Notes under the pieces: generated by a model | Databases searched by the model: none | Told to the model about the DNA's origin: nothing | The model's input: only the letters and a program-made list of their open reading frames with translations | Translations under genes and position numbers: made by a program | DNA from: Chlamydomonas sphaeroides | Lineage: Eukaryota; Chlorophyta; Chlorophyceae; Chlamydomonadales; Chlamydomonadaceae | Assembly (NCBI GenBank): GCA_001662425.1 | Contig: BDDC01000216.1 | Span: forward strand, 1-25,060 | Length of the DNA: 25,060 nt | Direction: 5' to 3' | Shown here: one piece after another, positions 1 through 9,839 of the stretch | Layout of the letters: each line of letters opens with the position of its first letter | Numbering within the stretch: the stretch's first letter is position 1

Positions 1-1419
1 TGGGCGAAACGGCTCCTGTTGTAGGGAGCGAAAGCGCCTTGGAGGTGCCGGCCGCGGGTGGGGCGCGGGTGGAGAGGCCGCGGGTGCCCGCCGCACTGCC
101 GGCCAGTCCAGTCGATAAAGGGCCCGACTGGACCCCGGACCCCGCGCCCGCAATGACATGGACAACGACGGCGGATGATAGATTGTTACTACGCTGGCCA
201 GCGCCGTTGGGAATCAAGCTTGGCTTGAGAACACGCTGTCTCGGCATTGCCATAGGCGCCCCTCAACGCACCGAGCTATGATGTGCCGAGCCACGGAAGG
301 TCGCGCACAAAGGCCGACACTGGACAAGGGAAGAAGCCCCTGCACCAAAGCGACGCTCGGAAATGTAGGCTGGAGCGTGAAGGACGCAAGCACGATGTCT
401 AGTGCAGAGATGTAGTGATGCTGGAAGTGAAGGAACGTTGGTGTTTGGCGACAATCATCTACTGTCCAGCCGAACGGTCCGGCGAACCAGGGCTCCGCAG
501 GGTCTGCACCTTGGGCTATCCGGGCCCCAATCAAACTGCATGACATATTCATAGCTTGCTGCGTGTGTGCCACGGTAATGCTCGCTGCTTCCTTACAGTC
601 CGGTGAAGCCATTCTCGCCGACGCGGCAGCGCCGAACAACAGCCTGAACCGTATATTTTCAGCTTATCATAGCTTTCAGGCGGTGAGCTGGCTCATACCG
701 GTCCGGCCCCCGCACGAACTCAGCTGCTGCCCCTTCCCGGCCCGCTCTCGGCCTCGACGCCTGCGTCGGACGAGGCATCATCGCCCCGCTCTTGCATTGC
801 TTTCCACAGCATTGTCGTACTTTGCGCTCACAAAGATCGACCCCGGCTTCTGTGCTGGAATGATGGTTCGTGCCACGGTCCAGCATTAACCCTCGCTACG
901 CCCAAACTCACTCTCTTGGCTAGGCTTCCCCTGCTACTCAGCTGTAGTCTTGATATCCGCCGCTTTGTCGTCTTTCATCCCCTCATTCATATCAGGGCGG
1001 ATCTGCCCTCACTCACATGCTCATAACCCTCGCCCATGCAGTAGGGGCCGCAGGCGCTGCAGTGTCATGCCACAATGTGTGCAGAGCAGACCGTAGCCGG
1101 ACCCTGGTGTACGCTCTCGGCTTGCATCTGTGCGCTCTCGCCAGAGGTTCAGCATCTCACAACACTAGACTCTACTCCAGCGTGTCCGCTACTCCGACAG
1201 TCGGTGAAGGCACCCGTCCTTGTCTAGCACTTGTGCGCATTCACTCACAAGATTGCTCTTGCGAGTGCAGCCATACGTGAAAGGCTCCCGGTGCCCGGAT
1301 GCTGTACCGCATCGAAGGACGCCACGGCCCCCCACACAGAGACACGCCACGACCGAAACCCGCGTCCCGCGCGCTCCTTCCACCCGACCGCCTCCGGCGG
1401 CGGTGTGATGCTGGCCACG
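1..1419. repeat. Diverged duplication copy 1, 3' flank of paralog A
   Basis: This stretch can be aligned by eye, with gaps, to about 12284-13133. Shared blocks include the 'ccagtccagtcg' region near 105 and 12350, 'caatgacatggacaac' near 150 and 12400, 'tctcggcattgcc' near 239 and 12486, 'cagtccggtgaagcca' near 596 and 12872, and 'ggtccggc..ccgcacgaac' near 700 and 13000. The blocks keep the same order and spacing in both copies, so they come from one duplication and not from scattered short repeats. It lies downstream (3') of the minus-strand exon A and contains a TTACA on the plus strand (TGTAA on minus) at 593-597. I see no convincing coding exon here; the short open frames look like chance. 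The left boundary is outside the window. Confidence 0.6.
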
Positions 1420-2067
1420 CTATGACTCGACAGCGAGCTGGTGCCCATCGCCACCGCCGGCAGCCGCCGCGCCCCAGCCGCCCGGCACCAGCGGCTGCAT
1501 CAGGTAGGACGCGCCAGGGCCGATGCGCTGGCCCAGCCCCAGCGGCCACACCCACACCGGCGCACCCTCGGGCCGCACTGCCTGCGGCAGCGGCGCCAGC
1601 CAGTACAGCGCGGGAGGGCCCGTCTGCAGCCCCGTCGCCTCGTCCTGGCGGCTCAGCCACACCGCAAAGCCGCGAGGGTCTTCGGGCTCGCGGCTGCCGT
1701 CCGTCAGGGGCAGCATGCGCACGGGGCAGCCGTCGAAGCGAGCCGGACGCTGCTGTCTGCTGGGCCCCCGATTGTCGCCTTCCAGGATGCTACCAGAGTC
1801 CGAGTGGGCGGGCTTGGCCGAGGCGCGAGGCACGCCCCGCGGGAAGTGTCCGTCCCTGGCGGGCTCCAGCCAGTGCTGCCCCTCCAGAGCGTGCACCGAG
1901 GTGTATTGCAGCGGCAGGGCGGCGTCCTGCCAGCGTGAGTTGGGGCTCCCCGGATGAGCCGACGCTGCAGCCGTCTCCTTGTTGTGGACCGACAGGCCAC
2001 AGAGCCCGACGTGCGCGTGGCCGCGGTGCGAAGTCGCAGAAGCCCTCCAGTCGCAGCCGCCGGGTAG
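1420..2067 (-). CDS. Paralog A: C-terminal exon of an unknown-family protein (possible pseudogene)
   Basis: I do not recognise a family. The frame is open from a TAA at 2068-2070 down to a TAG at 1420. It has no ATG start (the apparent start at 1896 is GTG), so it is probably a last exon or a remnant. It reads DWRAS, WQDAALPLQY, then a conserved stretch with GCPVRMLPLTDG, EDPRGFAVWLS, PALYWLAPLP and VWVWPLGLGQRIGPGA. Paralog B at 13134-13907 encodes nearly the same stretch (about 90% at the protein level by eye), and several differences are silent third-position changes, for example in the EDPRGF codons. That supports real coding ancestry. The start is unresolved: no acceptor in the right phase lies between the TAA and the conserved DWRAS, so either that stop disables the gene or the exon begins later. 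Upstream exons toward 3900 could not be chained. Confidence 0.5.
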   Translation of the reverse strand, partial: LPGGCDWRASATSHRGHAHVGLCGLSVHNKETAAASAHPGSPNSRWQDAALPLQYTSVHALEGQHWLEPARDGHFPRGVPRASAKPAHSDSGSILEGDNRGPSRQQRPARFDGCPVRMLPLTDGSREPEDPRGFAVWLSRQDEATGLQTGPPALYWLAPLPQAVRPEGAPVWVWPLGLGQRIGPGASYLMQPLVPGGWGAAAAGGGDGHQLAVES

Positions 2068-3193
2068 TTAAGGCAGGGGGATACCGTACCGAGGGATTCT
2101 GAGACTTCTGACATACAGTTGGGGAGGAAGGGACAGAGCGCCGGAGGTCGGAAGCCCATGAGTTGGCAGACGGGCCAGCTTAGCTTACCGGCACCCAGCC
2201 TCGCCGCTAGCGCCGCCCCTGGGCGCCGGAGCACACACCGAAGCCCGGCACAGGAGGTGTCCGGAAGCGGTGCGGCGACCGCCATCCCGGGAGCCCTGGG
2301 CCGTCCTGTGCTCCCGCACCTAGCACGGCTCGCTGGGGAACAGCGCCCGGCATTCGGCCGAGCGGCGTGGCCGGGCGGCGGCTGGCTGTGCCTCAGCTGC
2401 GGGATCGTGGCCCGTGCGGCCTCGGTGGGCGTGCCCAGAGAGGTGTCGCGGTTGAAGCATTCTGCGCGCCTGGGCGGGGGGCAGCGGCGCAAACGTGGCC
2501 CCGGCCGGGTGGCTGGCTGGATGGGTGGCTGGCTGGCGGAATGCGGTGCCGGCAGACCGCACGCGGGCCAAGGGCCGGGGATTGGCACTGATGCTGTACC
2601 GCCTGCACGCTGCCTAGTCGGGTGGGGACCGCCAGCCGCAAGCCAACCTCGGGTTGCTTGTGCCGGTACGTCGATCGTGAGCTCGCGTATGCCGGGCAGG
2701 ACAGCACCGACCCCATGCCGCCGAGGTTCGCATGCGAGCCAGGCAGGGCCACCGCCAACCCTGAGGCGCCGCAGCCGCCTAGCTAGCCGCGCAAGCCCGC
2801 CAGCGCCGGCACTGCCGCCTGCGGCCGTCAGCCGGCGGGCGTGATTCGCCGCGGACTTGCGCGGCGGCTAGAGCTGCAGCGGCTCCGCCGCACCTGTGGC
2901 CCGCCGCCGCGACTTTCATAAGGTGCTTGGCGCTGCCGCCGGCAACGTCCTCGCTGCCGCCACACTAATTGCGGCAGCCATGACGGCAGGTACAGCGGCG
3001 GCTGCGGCCGAGGCGGCCCGGCCGAGGTGGAGGCCAGCTGTGGCCGCGGCGGCACAGCGGCTAGCCGCGATGCCAACAGCACGACCGGCGGAGGGCCCAG
3101 GCCCGGCGTCTGCGTCCGCGTTAGCCCTGGGCCACGGCCGCCTGTGCCGGCAACCGGACAAAGCGCCCATCCTTCGACGCATGAACCAATCAC
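2068..3193. other. Unresolved region between paralog A and the zinc-finger-like exon
   Basis: Very GC-rich with open frames in several phases on both strands, so open-frame length means little here. On the minus strand there is a good donor (GTAAGC) after position 2188, but its phase does not join to exon A. A minus-strand frame at about 2393-2758 contains a protein-like stretch with several Tyr, Gln and His codons, but I found no matching splice sites. Nothing firm can be called. Confidence 0.3.
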
Positions 3194-3259
3194 CTGTTTA
3201 AGGTGCCCGGCTACGGCGCCAGCAGAACGCATCCTAGAGTTGCAAAGCGGGCAATACTT
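3194..3259 (-). CDS. Candidate exon encoding a CxxC...H zinc-finger-like motif
   Basis: On the minus strand a CTCCAG acceptor is followed by 22 codons that end at CAG|GTGATT, a plausible donor. The peptide contains CPLCNSR followed after twelve residues by GHLKQ, which resembles the first half of a C2H2 zinc finger (C-x2-C-x12-H). The exon is 66 nt and keeps phase. I could not find the partner exon that would supply the second histidine, nor a start. It may be an upstream exon of the gene that ends in paralog A, since it lies on the same strand with nothing recognisable between. It could also be a chance open frame in GC-rich DNA. Confidence 0.25.
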
Positions 3260-4016
3260 CTGGAGGCCGGTGAAAGCCCGACAACGCACACTTACTCCAA
3301 CACGGCACACCTGGCTGCTGGCCCACGCCCAGGCCTTGCCACCGTCCCCACCGCCGCCTACCGATCGGGCCGGTGATGCTGCTGAGGATGAGGATGCTGC
3401 TGTTGCTGTTGGCGTTGTCGTCGCCAACGTCTCCGCCACGGCGCTGGCCACGGTCCCTGGCGTCCCGGGGCGCCGGCCCGACGTCTTGGCGGGGTGCCGC
3501 GACCCCCGTGGGCGTTGCGACACCCTAGGCACCACATCTGCGCTGCCGCATGTTACGCCGAGCGGTGCGCTAGACCTAGCTGGTGATCATCGTGCGGAAC
3601 GGTCCGCACTGCCGGGCGCTGGGACTCCTTGCATGTGCGTCGCGTGTGCTCCGCGACCTGATGCAGTCTGTGTAGTTGTTGTGGGGCCACACTGCTGGAT
3701 AAGGGGCACAAACGCGGGCCGTCGGGCCCCGTTGGCTGAGTCGCAGTCCTGCCAAGAAGCACAGCGCGGCATTCCTGCGCCGCGTGCTTCCTTTTATGAC
3801 GCAATGGGAGACTGTGAAGACACCATCGGTGTTAGAGGCGTGGGAGGGCAGTGTCGGGTTTTGCGCTAGCAATGCATTCACTTTATGCACAGGTGCTAGT
3901 CGTTACATACACGCTAGAACTTCACAACATTAAACGCTAGCGGAAGCTCACATCGCCCATCGCCTTCAACTGACACTGCATTCGCACGGCTTGGACGTAG
4001 ACGCGAGCCAGCGAAG
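3260..4016. other. Upstream region of calredoxin; no gene resolved
   Basis: Holds the calredoxin promoter and 5' leader. Composition falls toward more A/T after about 3870. A minus-strand frame at 3576-3890 has only a GTG as its first start and no supporting motif. No clear TATA box is visible. If a minus-strand gene does run from here toward paralog A, this would be a divergent promoter region, but that is not shown. Confidence 0.3.
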
Positions 4017-7000
4017 ATGATTGCATCAAGTATGCGCGCGATCAGGCCGGTGGCCAACGCGCGCTGCGCGGCGCGCAGCGCAGTGAGGATTGCGCCCCTG
4101 CCCAGGCCCCGGCGAGCTATCTTGTCGCGCGCTGCTGCGACTGAGGGTGTGGTGGATGAGGAGTCACAAGCGAAGATGGAGGCTCTCTGGTCACGCTTCA
4201 GGATGGCGGACGTAGACGGGTGCGTTCGGCTTGCCCCCACTGCATTTTCAGCACAGCCCAAATCCTTTGATTCCTATCCACGCAAAGCGCCAGCGCCGGC
4301 TAGTTCTGCGGTGAGGATTCTTGCCGGCATGGCACTTGCTCAGTTTCTTCCAGCATCGCCCTTGCTTAATGGCTTCCCGCCTTCCCTGCGTGTACCATCC
4401 CCGCAGCAATGGCTCGATCGATCGGTAAGCAAGGACAGGGCTCTCGGCGGGCCTTGTGCCGGCGTCTCGCTTGCATCACCTGCCATGCTGCCCCCTCCCC
4501 CTCGTCCGCTGACGCCGCATCCCCGCACCCGCCACCCCCAGCGAGGAGCTCCGCCACCTGCTAGAGTCCACGGAGAACGGCGAGGTGTACATGCTGTCAC
4601 AGGTGAGCCTTGGGCAGAACGCGGGGCAAGGGCCACGGCGCTGGGTATCCCGGTGCCGTAGAGTGCAGGGTTTGCCTCCAGGCGGGCACCTGCCGTGGCC
4701 ACCGCTGCGGCAAGCCACACGCAAGACGCAGCGCCTCAGCACTCCACTCAGAGCCAAGTTCAGGGCGCGCGGAATCCACTCCACTCCGCTGGGTGCCGCC
4801 TGCTCCCGAAGCCTTGCCTGCCCGTACCTGCGACGCCCCTACTCCCACGCCCACCCGTCTCCAGCACTGGCTGCCCGAGGATGAGCTGGACCGGGTGATG
4901 GAGGTGCGGAGGGGCCAGTGGGCGGTGGTCCTGACCAGCGGGCTCTCGTACTGCGCGGCTGTCCGTGAACGCCCGCGCCGTGTCTTGCGGCCCCCGGGGC
5001 CTGTGGGTGCCGCCGCCCATCCCAGCAGCGACGCGCCTGCAGGAGATGGCCTGAGGAGCCCTGAGGTGCCGCTGGGGCTGCCGTTGCGCCAGGGACAGCC
5101 GAAAGTGCCGTGCTTCCCCCAAACGGCCGCCGCCAACGACGTGGCTCCTGCTCTCTCCCCCATGCACCGCTGTACAGACGTACGACACCAACAAGGACGG
5201 CGTCATCTCATTTGAGGAGTTCCAGCAGATTGTGAGCAGCAGGGGCCGGGGCCTGGGGTGGGGCGGGGCGCGTTGCCGTGCCGTGCTGGGCGGAGGGCCG
5301 CAGCCTGCTGCTGGCAGCCCCGGGCCCCCCGGTCTGTCGCGTGCCGTAGCAACCGCCACACACACCCCGCACCCCTCGTGACCCCCATCACCCGCACTCT
5401 CGGCCCACGCCTCGTATCCCTCCCGCTCAGGTGTACGACGGCATCCTGCTGGACGGCGCGCTGGCCGACTACGAGGCCGCCTTCAACGCGGTGGACAAGA
5501 GCGGCAACGGCACCATCGGGGCCACAGAACTGGGGCAGCTGTTTGCGCAGCTGGGCACCCCGCTGAGCCTGGAGAAGCTGGTGGACCTGATGCAGGTGGG
5601 GGCAGGGGAGGGAGGGGGAGGAGGGGGAGGAGGATAAGGAGGGAAGAGGAGGGGGAGGGGGTAGGGAGAGGGGCAGGGCAGGGGCAGGGGGCAGGGGAGG
5701 GAGGGGCCGGGATGGGGAGGGAGAAAGAGCACGGGAGGGAGAGGGAGAAGGGGCAGGGCAGGGAGAGGGGGCAGGCAGCAGGGAGGGGCAAGGGGGCAGG
5801 CAGGGGGCTTGTCCAATTGCCCAGGTGCCCCGTCCCTCCCCCGCCGCGCTGTGTTGCAGGTGTACGACAAGGACGAGAGCGGCCAGATCGAGTTCAAAGA
5901 GTGAGGCAGGGGAGGGGAGGGCAGGGAAGGACGGGGCGGGTGAAAGGGCGGTGGGAGCAGGCAAGAGGTGTGGGGAGTGGCATGGCAATTCTCGTCTGTT
6001 CTTGCTCATGGTGTCGGAGCCTCCAGCCATGTACGCGATGTAGTGCGGGGTTGTGCGGCAGTCGCTTCGCGAACGCGCCGGTCGCGTGACGTCCCACCTG
6101 CAAAAAACGAAGAAGCGAGGCGGGGTAACGCACCCGGCGGTGGCGGCGGGGAGGGGTCGGAGGTCGGGGTACGGCACCAGCAGGCATACTGCAGCGGGAG
6201 GGCGGCGTTGGCAGCGACCATCAAATCGGTGAGGCGCAGGCTGACAGAGAAGCACCGTGGGGTAGCACGCAGCGGGCGACCCCGGGGCCAGCCCAGCGGC
6301 CAGCTGGTGCCGCCTCAGGTGGGGCCTCCCACATGGCCCGGGCGCCCCAGCCACTTGGCACCGCCACCCGCACGCCTTCGAGGCTGCTCCTGCTGCGGCT
6401 CCGGCCAACAGTCGCCACCGGGTGGCGCACACGTGGCGCGGAGCGGCGGCGCTGCGGACCCCCGCTGCGACCCCACCCGCGCGCGTACGGCAGCACGCTT
6501 GCAACCCTGGCGCATCCCCACCCGCCCCTCCCACACAACCCATCCCCGCGAAGTCGCGCCGAGCACCCGGAAACGCACCCCGGTCGTGGCCACGCGCGTG
6601 CTGCATGCGCAGCGACGGGGGCGGCGTTCCGAGGCATACCGTGGGCAGCTAGCTAGCGGCAGCTTGTTTTCCGCAGCCAACGCTCAGCCGACGGCGCACC
6701 TGCGCTGGCCAACAGGGGTGGCTGGCAGCGTACGGCGACGTCCGGCCACGGGGCTGCACGGGCGGGCGCGGGGTCGGACTGCGTGCGGGCCCGCGGACCT
6801 GCGGGGGAGCCGCTCGCCCACGGCGTGCGATTGCGCGCCGTGATCTGCGGATCACATGGCAGAGCATTCCCTTGCCGGTACTTGATTTTCCCCGCCGCCC
6901 TCCTCCGCCCCGCCTCCCCAGGTTCCTGCTCATGTTCCGCAACGCCACGCTGGACCTCAAGGCCATGACTGCGTGGATGGCCAACGACCTGCAGAGCGGC

Positions 7001-8786
7001 GCGGCGGGCGGCAGCGGAGCGGTCGTGGATGTAAGGCTGCGCATGGGGGCCGGGGGGCGGGGGGGGGCGGGGGGCGGGGTAGCGCACAGGGGTCGTGCAA
7101 CGGGGAGAGACGACTGCGGGGCAGGGGTGGGGCAGGGCGGAGGGTGCAGGGTCCGCGCGGCTGCGAGCGAAGCACCGATGCCGGGCGGGGTTGGTGCATG
7201 GGGGCCTCGTTACGGTAGGCCATTGCGCTGCGCGCACTGGTCCCGGGGCGGCGGCTCGCTCCCTCCCCTCCCCGTGCCCACCCTTCCGCCCCGTCCTCAC
7301 CTCTACCGCCCTCCCCGCTGCCCCTGCCTGCCGCCAGGCGGTAGAGGGCGGCCTCACGCTCATCTTTTCGGAGCAGGAGCTGGACGAGATCGTGGCCGCC
7401 AACCCCTCCAAGCTGGTGGTGGTGTTCGGGGCGCTCACCTGGTGCCGGCCGTGCAAGGCCATGCAGCGGCCCGTGCAGGTGGGGGGCGGGCGGAGGGAGG
7501 GGGGGCGGGAGAGGGGGGCAGCAGGGTGGGGGGAGGGCGGCAGGAGGGCGGGAGGGGAGGAGGGCGGGAGGGGGGAGGGCGGGAGAAGCGGCAGGGAAAG
7601 CGTTAGAAGAAGGGGCCAGGCGCGGGGTGGCTGCCGCTTGTGAGGGAGGCAAGGCTTCCTGTGGGCACGGGCGGCTGCAAGCCCGTGGCTTGGGCGGCCG
7701 AGCTCGGCCTTGCGCGGCGGTTGCGCACCCCTGACGCACCTCTGGCGCACCTCTGGCGCACCTCTGGCGCATGGGCCCCCGCACACCACACCGGTGGTTA
7801 CTGCTGCGACCACCGGGCTGCGCGCTTGTGGCGCCCCCGCGTCCGGTGTTGCCTGGTGCGCACGGCTCTTACCTGGCCCCTGCCTTCCCCGGGCCCCTCC
7901 CGCCCCCCGGCCCCTCATTCAGCGCATGGCTGAGCACTACAAGGACCACATTGTGTTCGTAAAGCTGTTTGGCAACGCCAACAGCCAGACCAAGAAGATC
8001 TTCAAGGAGCGCTACCAGGTGAGGCCGGTGTGGGGGGCCACGCGGGCCCGGAGGGTCGGGGCGCGGCCAGGGCAGCGAGGGTCGGGACGCGGCCAAGGCA
8101 GCGATGCGCCGCCTGCCCTGATGATGCGCAGGCCCTGGCGGCGCAGCTTGCCTCATGCGCCCTGGGCCTTGCAGGGGCCGCACGCCACCAGCCCCTCTGC
8201 GCTGCTGCGCTGGCCGCCTGCCCACAGCGTCCGTCTGCCCACAGCGTCCGTCTGCAGCGACGCACAGCCTCCCTCGGGCCCCCTGCCGCCCGCCCTGCCC
8301 CACCTCCGCTCCCTCCGCCGCCCCGGCCCCTCGCCGCCGCCAGGTCCGCTCCACGCCCTGCTTCATCACGCTGCGCAACGGGGAGCCCGTGTACACGCAG
8401 ACCGGCAGCAACAAGGAGAAGCTGGAGGCGGGGCTGCGGTGAGGGGTGGGCAGGAGACAGGCAGGGGGCCGGGCGGGCAAGCAGTCCTCGTGCTGCTTTG
8501 GTTGTTGGCAGAATGGATGTGCCCGGGGCTCGGACGGCGGCGCCGACCAGGACGCCCGGCTGCGGTGCGCCGCTGCAAGCGCTCGTGCCTTTGTCCCCTC
8601 TCACCCCCCACCCCCCTTTCTCACATCGCGCCTCTCACATCCCCCCTGTCACACCCCCTTCTCACACACCCTTCTCACACACCCTCTCACATCCCCCCGT
8701 CCTCTCACCCCCGCAGCTCGCTGCTGGCCAACCCGCCCACCGGCATGTGCTACCCCTCGGCTGAGGCGTTGACGCCCGTGCTGTGA
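4017..8786 (+). CDS. CRX1: Calredoxin: chloroplast Ca2+-binding EF-hand/thioredoxin fusion, 12 exons
   Basis: Exons: 4017-4219, 4407-4424, 4542-4602, 4865-4903, 5178-5231, 5431-5595, 5860-5900, 6922-7030, 7338-7478, 7923-8018, 8344-8438, 8717-8786. All junctions are GT-AG and in frame, giving 363 aa. The first ~40 residues are Arg/Ala-rich with almost no acidic residues, as in an algal chloroplast transit peptide. Four canonical EF-hand loops follow: DVDGNGSIDREE (65-76), DTNKDGVISFEE (110-121), DKSGNGTIGATE (147-158) and DKDESGQIEFKE (183-194). A thioredoxin domain (about 231-340) has the active site WCRPC (265-269) and a cis-Pro in STPCF (Pro314). EF-hands fused to thioredoxin in one chain is the hallmark of calredoxin, known in Chlamydomonas as a chloroplast protein whose redox activity depends on calcium and which reduces a 2-Cys peroxiredoxin. 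Intron 7 (5901-6921) is the longest and holds antisense coding-like sequence. Confidence 0.95.
5596..5859 (+). repeat. Purine-rich (GGGGA)n low-complexity tract in calredoxin intron 6
   Basis: The intron between EF-hands 3 and 4 is almost all G and A on the coding strand from about 5596 to 5800, with dozens of runs of three to five G separated by single A or GA. It has no coding content. Such tracts can form G-quadruplexes in RNA. Intron 9 (7479 to about 7600) is similar. Confidence 0.8.
5901..6921 (-). other. Fragment E: antisense coding-like sequence inside calredoxin intron 7
   Basis: On the minus strand, a frame open at about 6224-6006 begins near LRLTDLMVAANAALPLQYA. The AALPLQY core matches paralog A (WQDAALPLQYT), and gene C has AALPLYT at its C-terminal module. 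Further along, near 6096-6104, the minus strand carries a T-rich tract and TTTTTTGCAG|GTGGGACG, a strong acceptor, followed by more open frame. I cannot chain exons or find a start and stop that make a whole gene, so I regard it as a nested gene fragment or remnant. The plus strand carries only intron sequence here. Confidence 0.35.
7735..7771. repeat. 11-bp tandem repeat in calredoxin intron 9
   Basis: About three copies of an 11-bp unit (cgcacctctgg) in tandem, preceded by a degenerate copy. It lies within the intron between the active-site exon and exon 10. Confidence 0.8.
8590..8716 (+). repeat. Pyrimidine-rich (CTCACAC)n tract ending calredoxin intron 11
   Basis: Irregular tandem copies of ctcacac and ctcaca run almost unbroken to the CCCCCGCAG acceptor of the last exon, forming an unusually long polypyrimidine tract. 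Confidence 0.75.
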
Positions 8787-8850
8787 GGCGCGGGGGGCAG
8801 GCGGCCGTAGGGGGCCACGCGCCGCTGGCACAGGCGGCAGCTGGCTGGTG

Positions 8851-8930
8851 GAGGCCGGTGACGGCCGGTGACGGCCGGTGACGGCCGGTGACGGCCGGTG
8901 GCGGCCGGTGACGGCCGGTGACGGCCGGCG
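8851..8930. repeat. 10-bp minisatellite in the calredoxin 3' UTR
   Basis: Eight tandem copies of a 10-bp unit (acggccggtg), with single-base changes in the first, sixth and last units. Each unit contains the self-complementary CGGCCG, so the transcript could form nested hairpins. It begins 65 bp after the stop codon. Confidence 0.95.
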
Positions 8931-9834
8931 GCTGCGCAACCGACGCCGCAGCGTGAGGGGGTCAGCAGCGGCTGCGTGTGGGCAGACGCGGGCGGCGAGG
9001 GAGGCAAGCGGCTGGCGTCACTTGAATAAACCTATTGATAAACGGCGAGCAATGGGCTCAGGGTGCTGTGCCCGACGGCTGGCAGGCGCCGGAATGGCAG
9101 ATAGAGCTGGCGAGCGGGGTTGGGGGACGAGGGGCGGCGGGACCTTTGGCACGCGACTTTCAGGTGCCTTTGCATTAGGCCCAGATGAAGCAGGGGGTCA
9201 GGGTGAGGGTTCCCTACTTCCCGTGTGGAAGGAGCAGTGCTGACTTGCCTTTGCCTGCCGCCAGGCACGCTAGGCAGGCGGCCGCGTGTCAGTCATGGCC
9301 TCGCGTGGCGTGGAGGGGTGCATCGTGTTGGCACCAAGGGGTGGCAGAGGCGCCGGGGATGGCTGGTTGGGCGCCTGGTCGCAACTAATGGCTGGTTCGC
9401 GGCGGCACGCCCTGGAGAGTTTGCGGCGTGTCCACGATGGGTGGGGCAGCTTGCAGCCGCAGCTGAGGCGGACTGCAACGCAGCAAGAGGCTGAGAAAGG
9501 CTGACCGGCAGGTCCTGACGTATGGCAGATGTGTACTGCGGCCCCGGCCCCATGCACGGCAGGCGGCTAGCTCCGCTGCGGGCTTGGAGGCTGGGCGCCA
9601 TGCAGGGGACAGCGGGATGGGGCAACTGAACGCGCCTGCAAGTTACTCAACAAGCGTTGGTGAAGACTGCAAGCACAGCGGGGCCATCAACAGAGGCAAC
9701 CTCGGAGACATGTAGAGAAAGGAAGCTATGAGCCCCGCGGCATACCGCAGCCCATCAGTTCTCCAATCAAGAGCAAGCAATCTTCACATACAACGATGTG
9801 CGGTCATGCGCACGGGCTGAAGGCACCGCCGCAG

Positions 9835-9839
9835 TGTAA
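9835..9839 (+). terminator. Probable poly(A) signal TGTAA of calredoxin
   Basis: First TGTAA on the plus strand after the calredoxin stop. TGTAA about 10-20 nt before cleavage is the standard poly(A) signal in Chlamydomonas, so the transcript should end near 9850-9860. Confidence 0.6.

Noticed and set aside
1299..2102. 267-codon plus-strand open frame
   Set aside because: It is the shadow of the minus-strand paralog A exon. The paralog B comparison shows conservation in the minus frame; this frame is Arg/Pro/Ala-rich and has no motif.
5203..6606. 467-codon minus-strand open frame opposite calredoxin exons 6-7
   Set aside because: It covers calredoxin exons and the purine-rich intron on the opposite strand and is mostly Pro/Leu/Ser low complexity. 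Only the intron 7 part carries any family-like motif, and in another frame.
6653..7918. 421-codon minus-strand open frame
   Set aside because: Antisense to calredoxin exons 8 and 9 and to G-rich introns; composition is Pro/Ala/Arg only.
7710..8786. 358-codon plus-strand open frame through exons 10-12 of calredoxin
   Set aside because: It reads through introns. The thioredoxin motifs require the spliced frames given for calredoxin.
9025..9030. AATAAA as poly(A) signal of calredoxin
   Set aside because: Chlamydomonas-type algae use TGTAA; the first TGTAA is at 9835, so AATAAA is probably coincidental.
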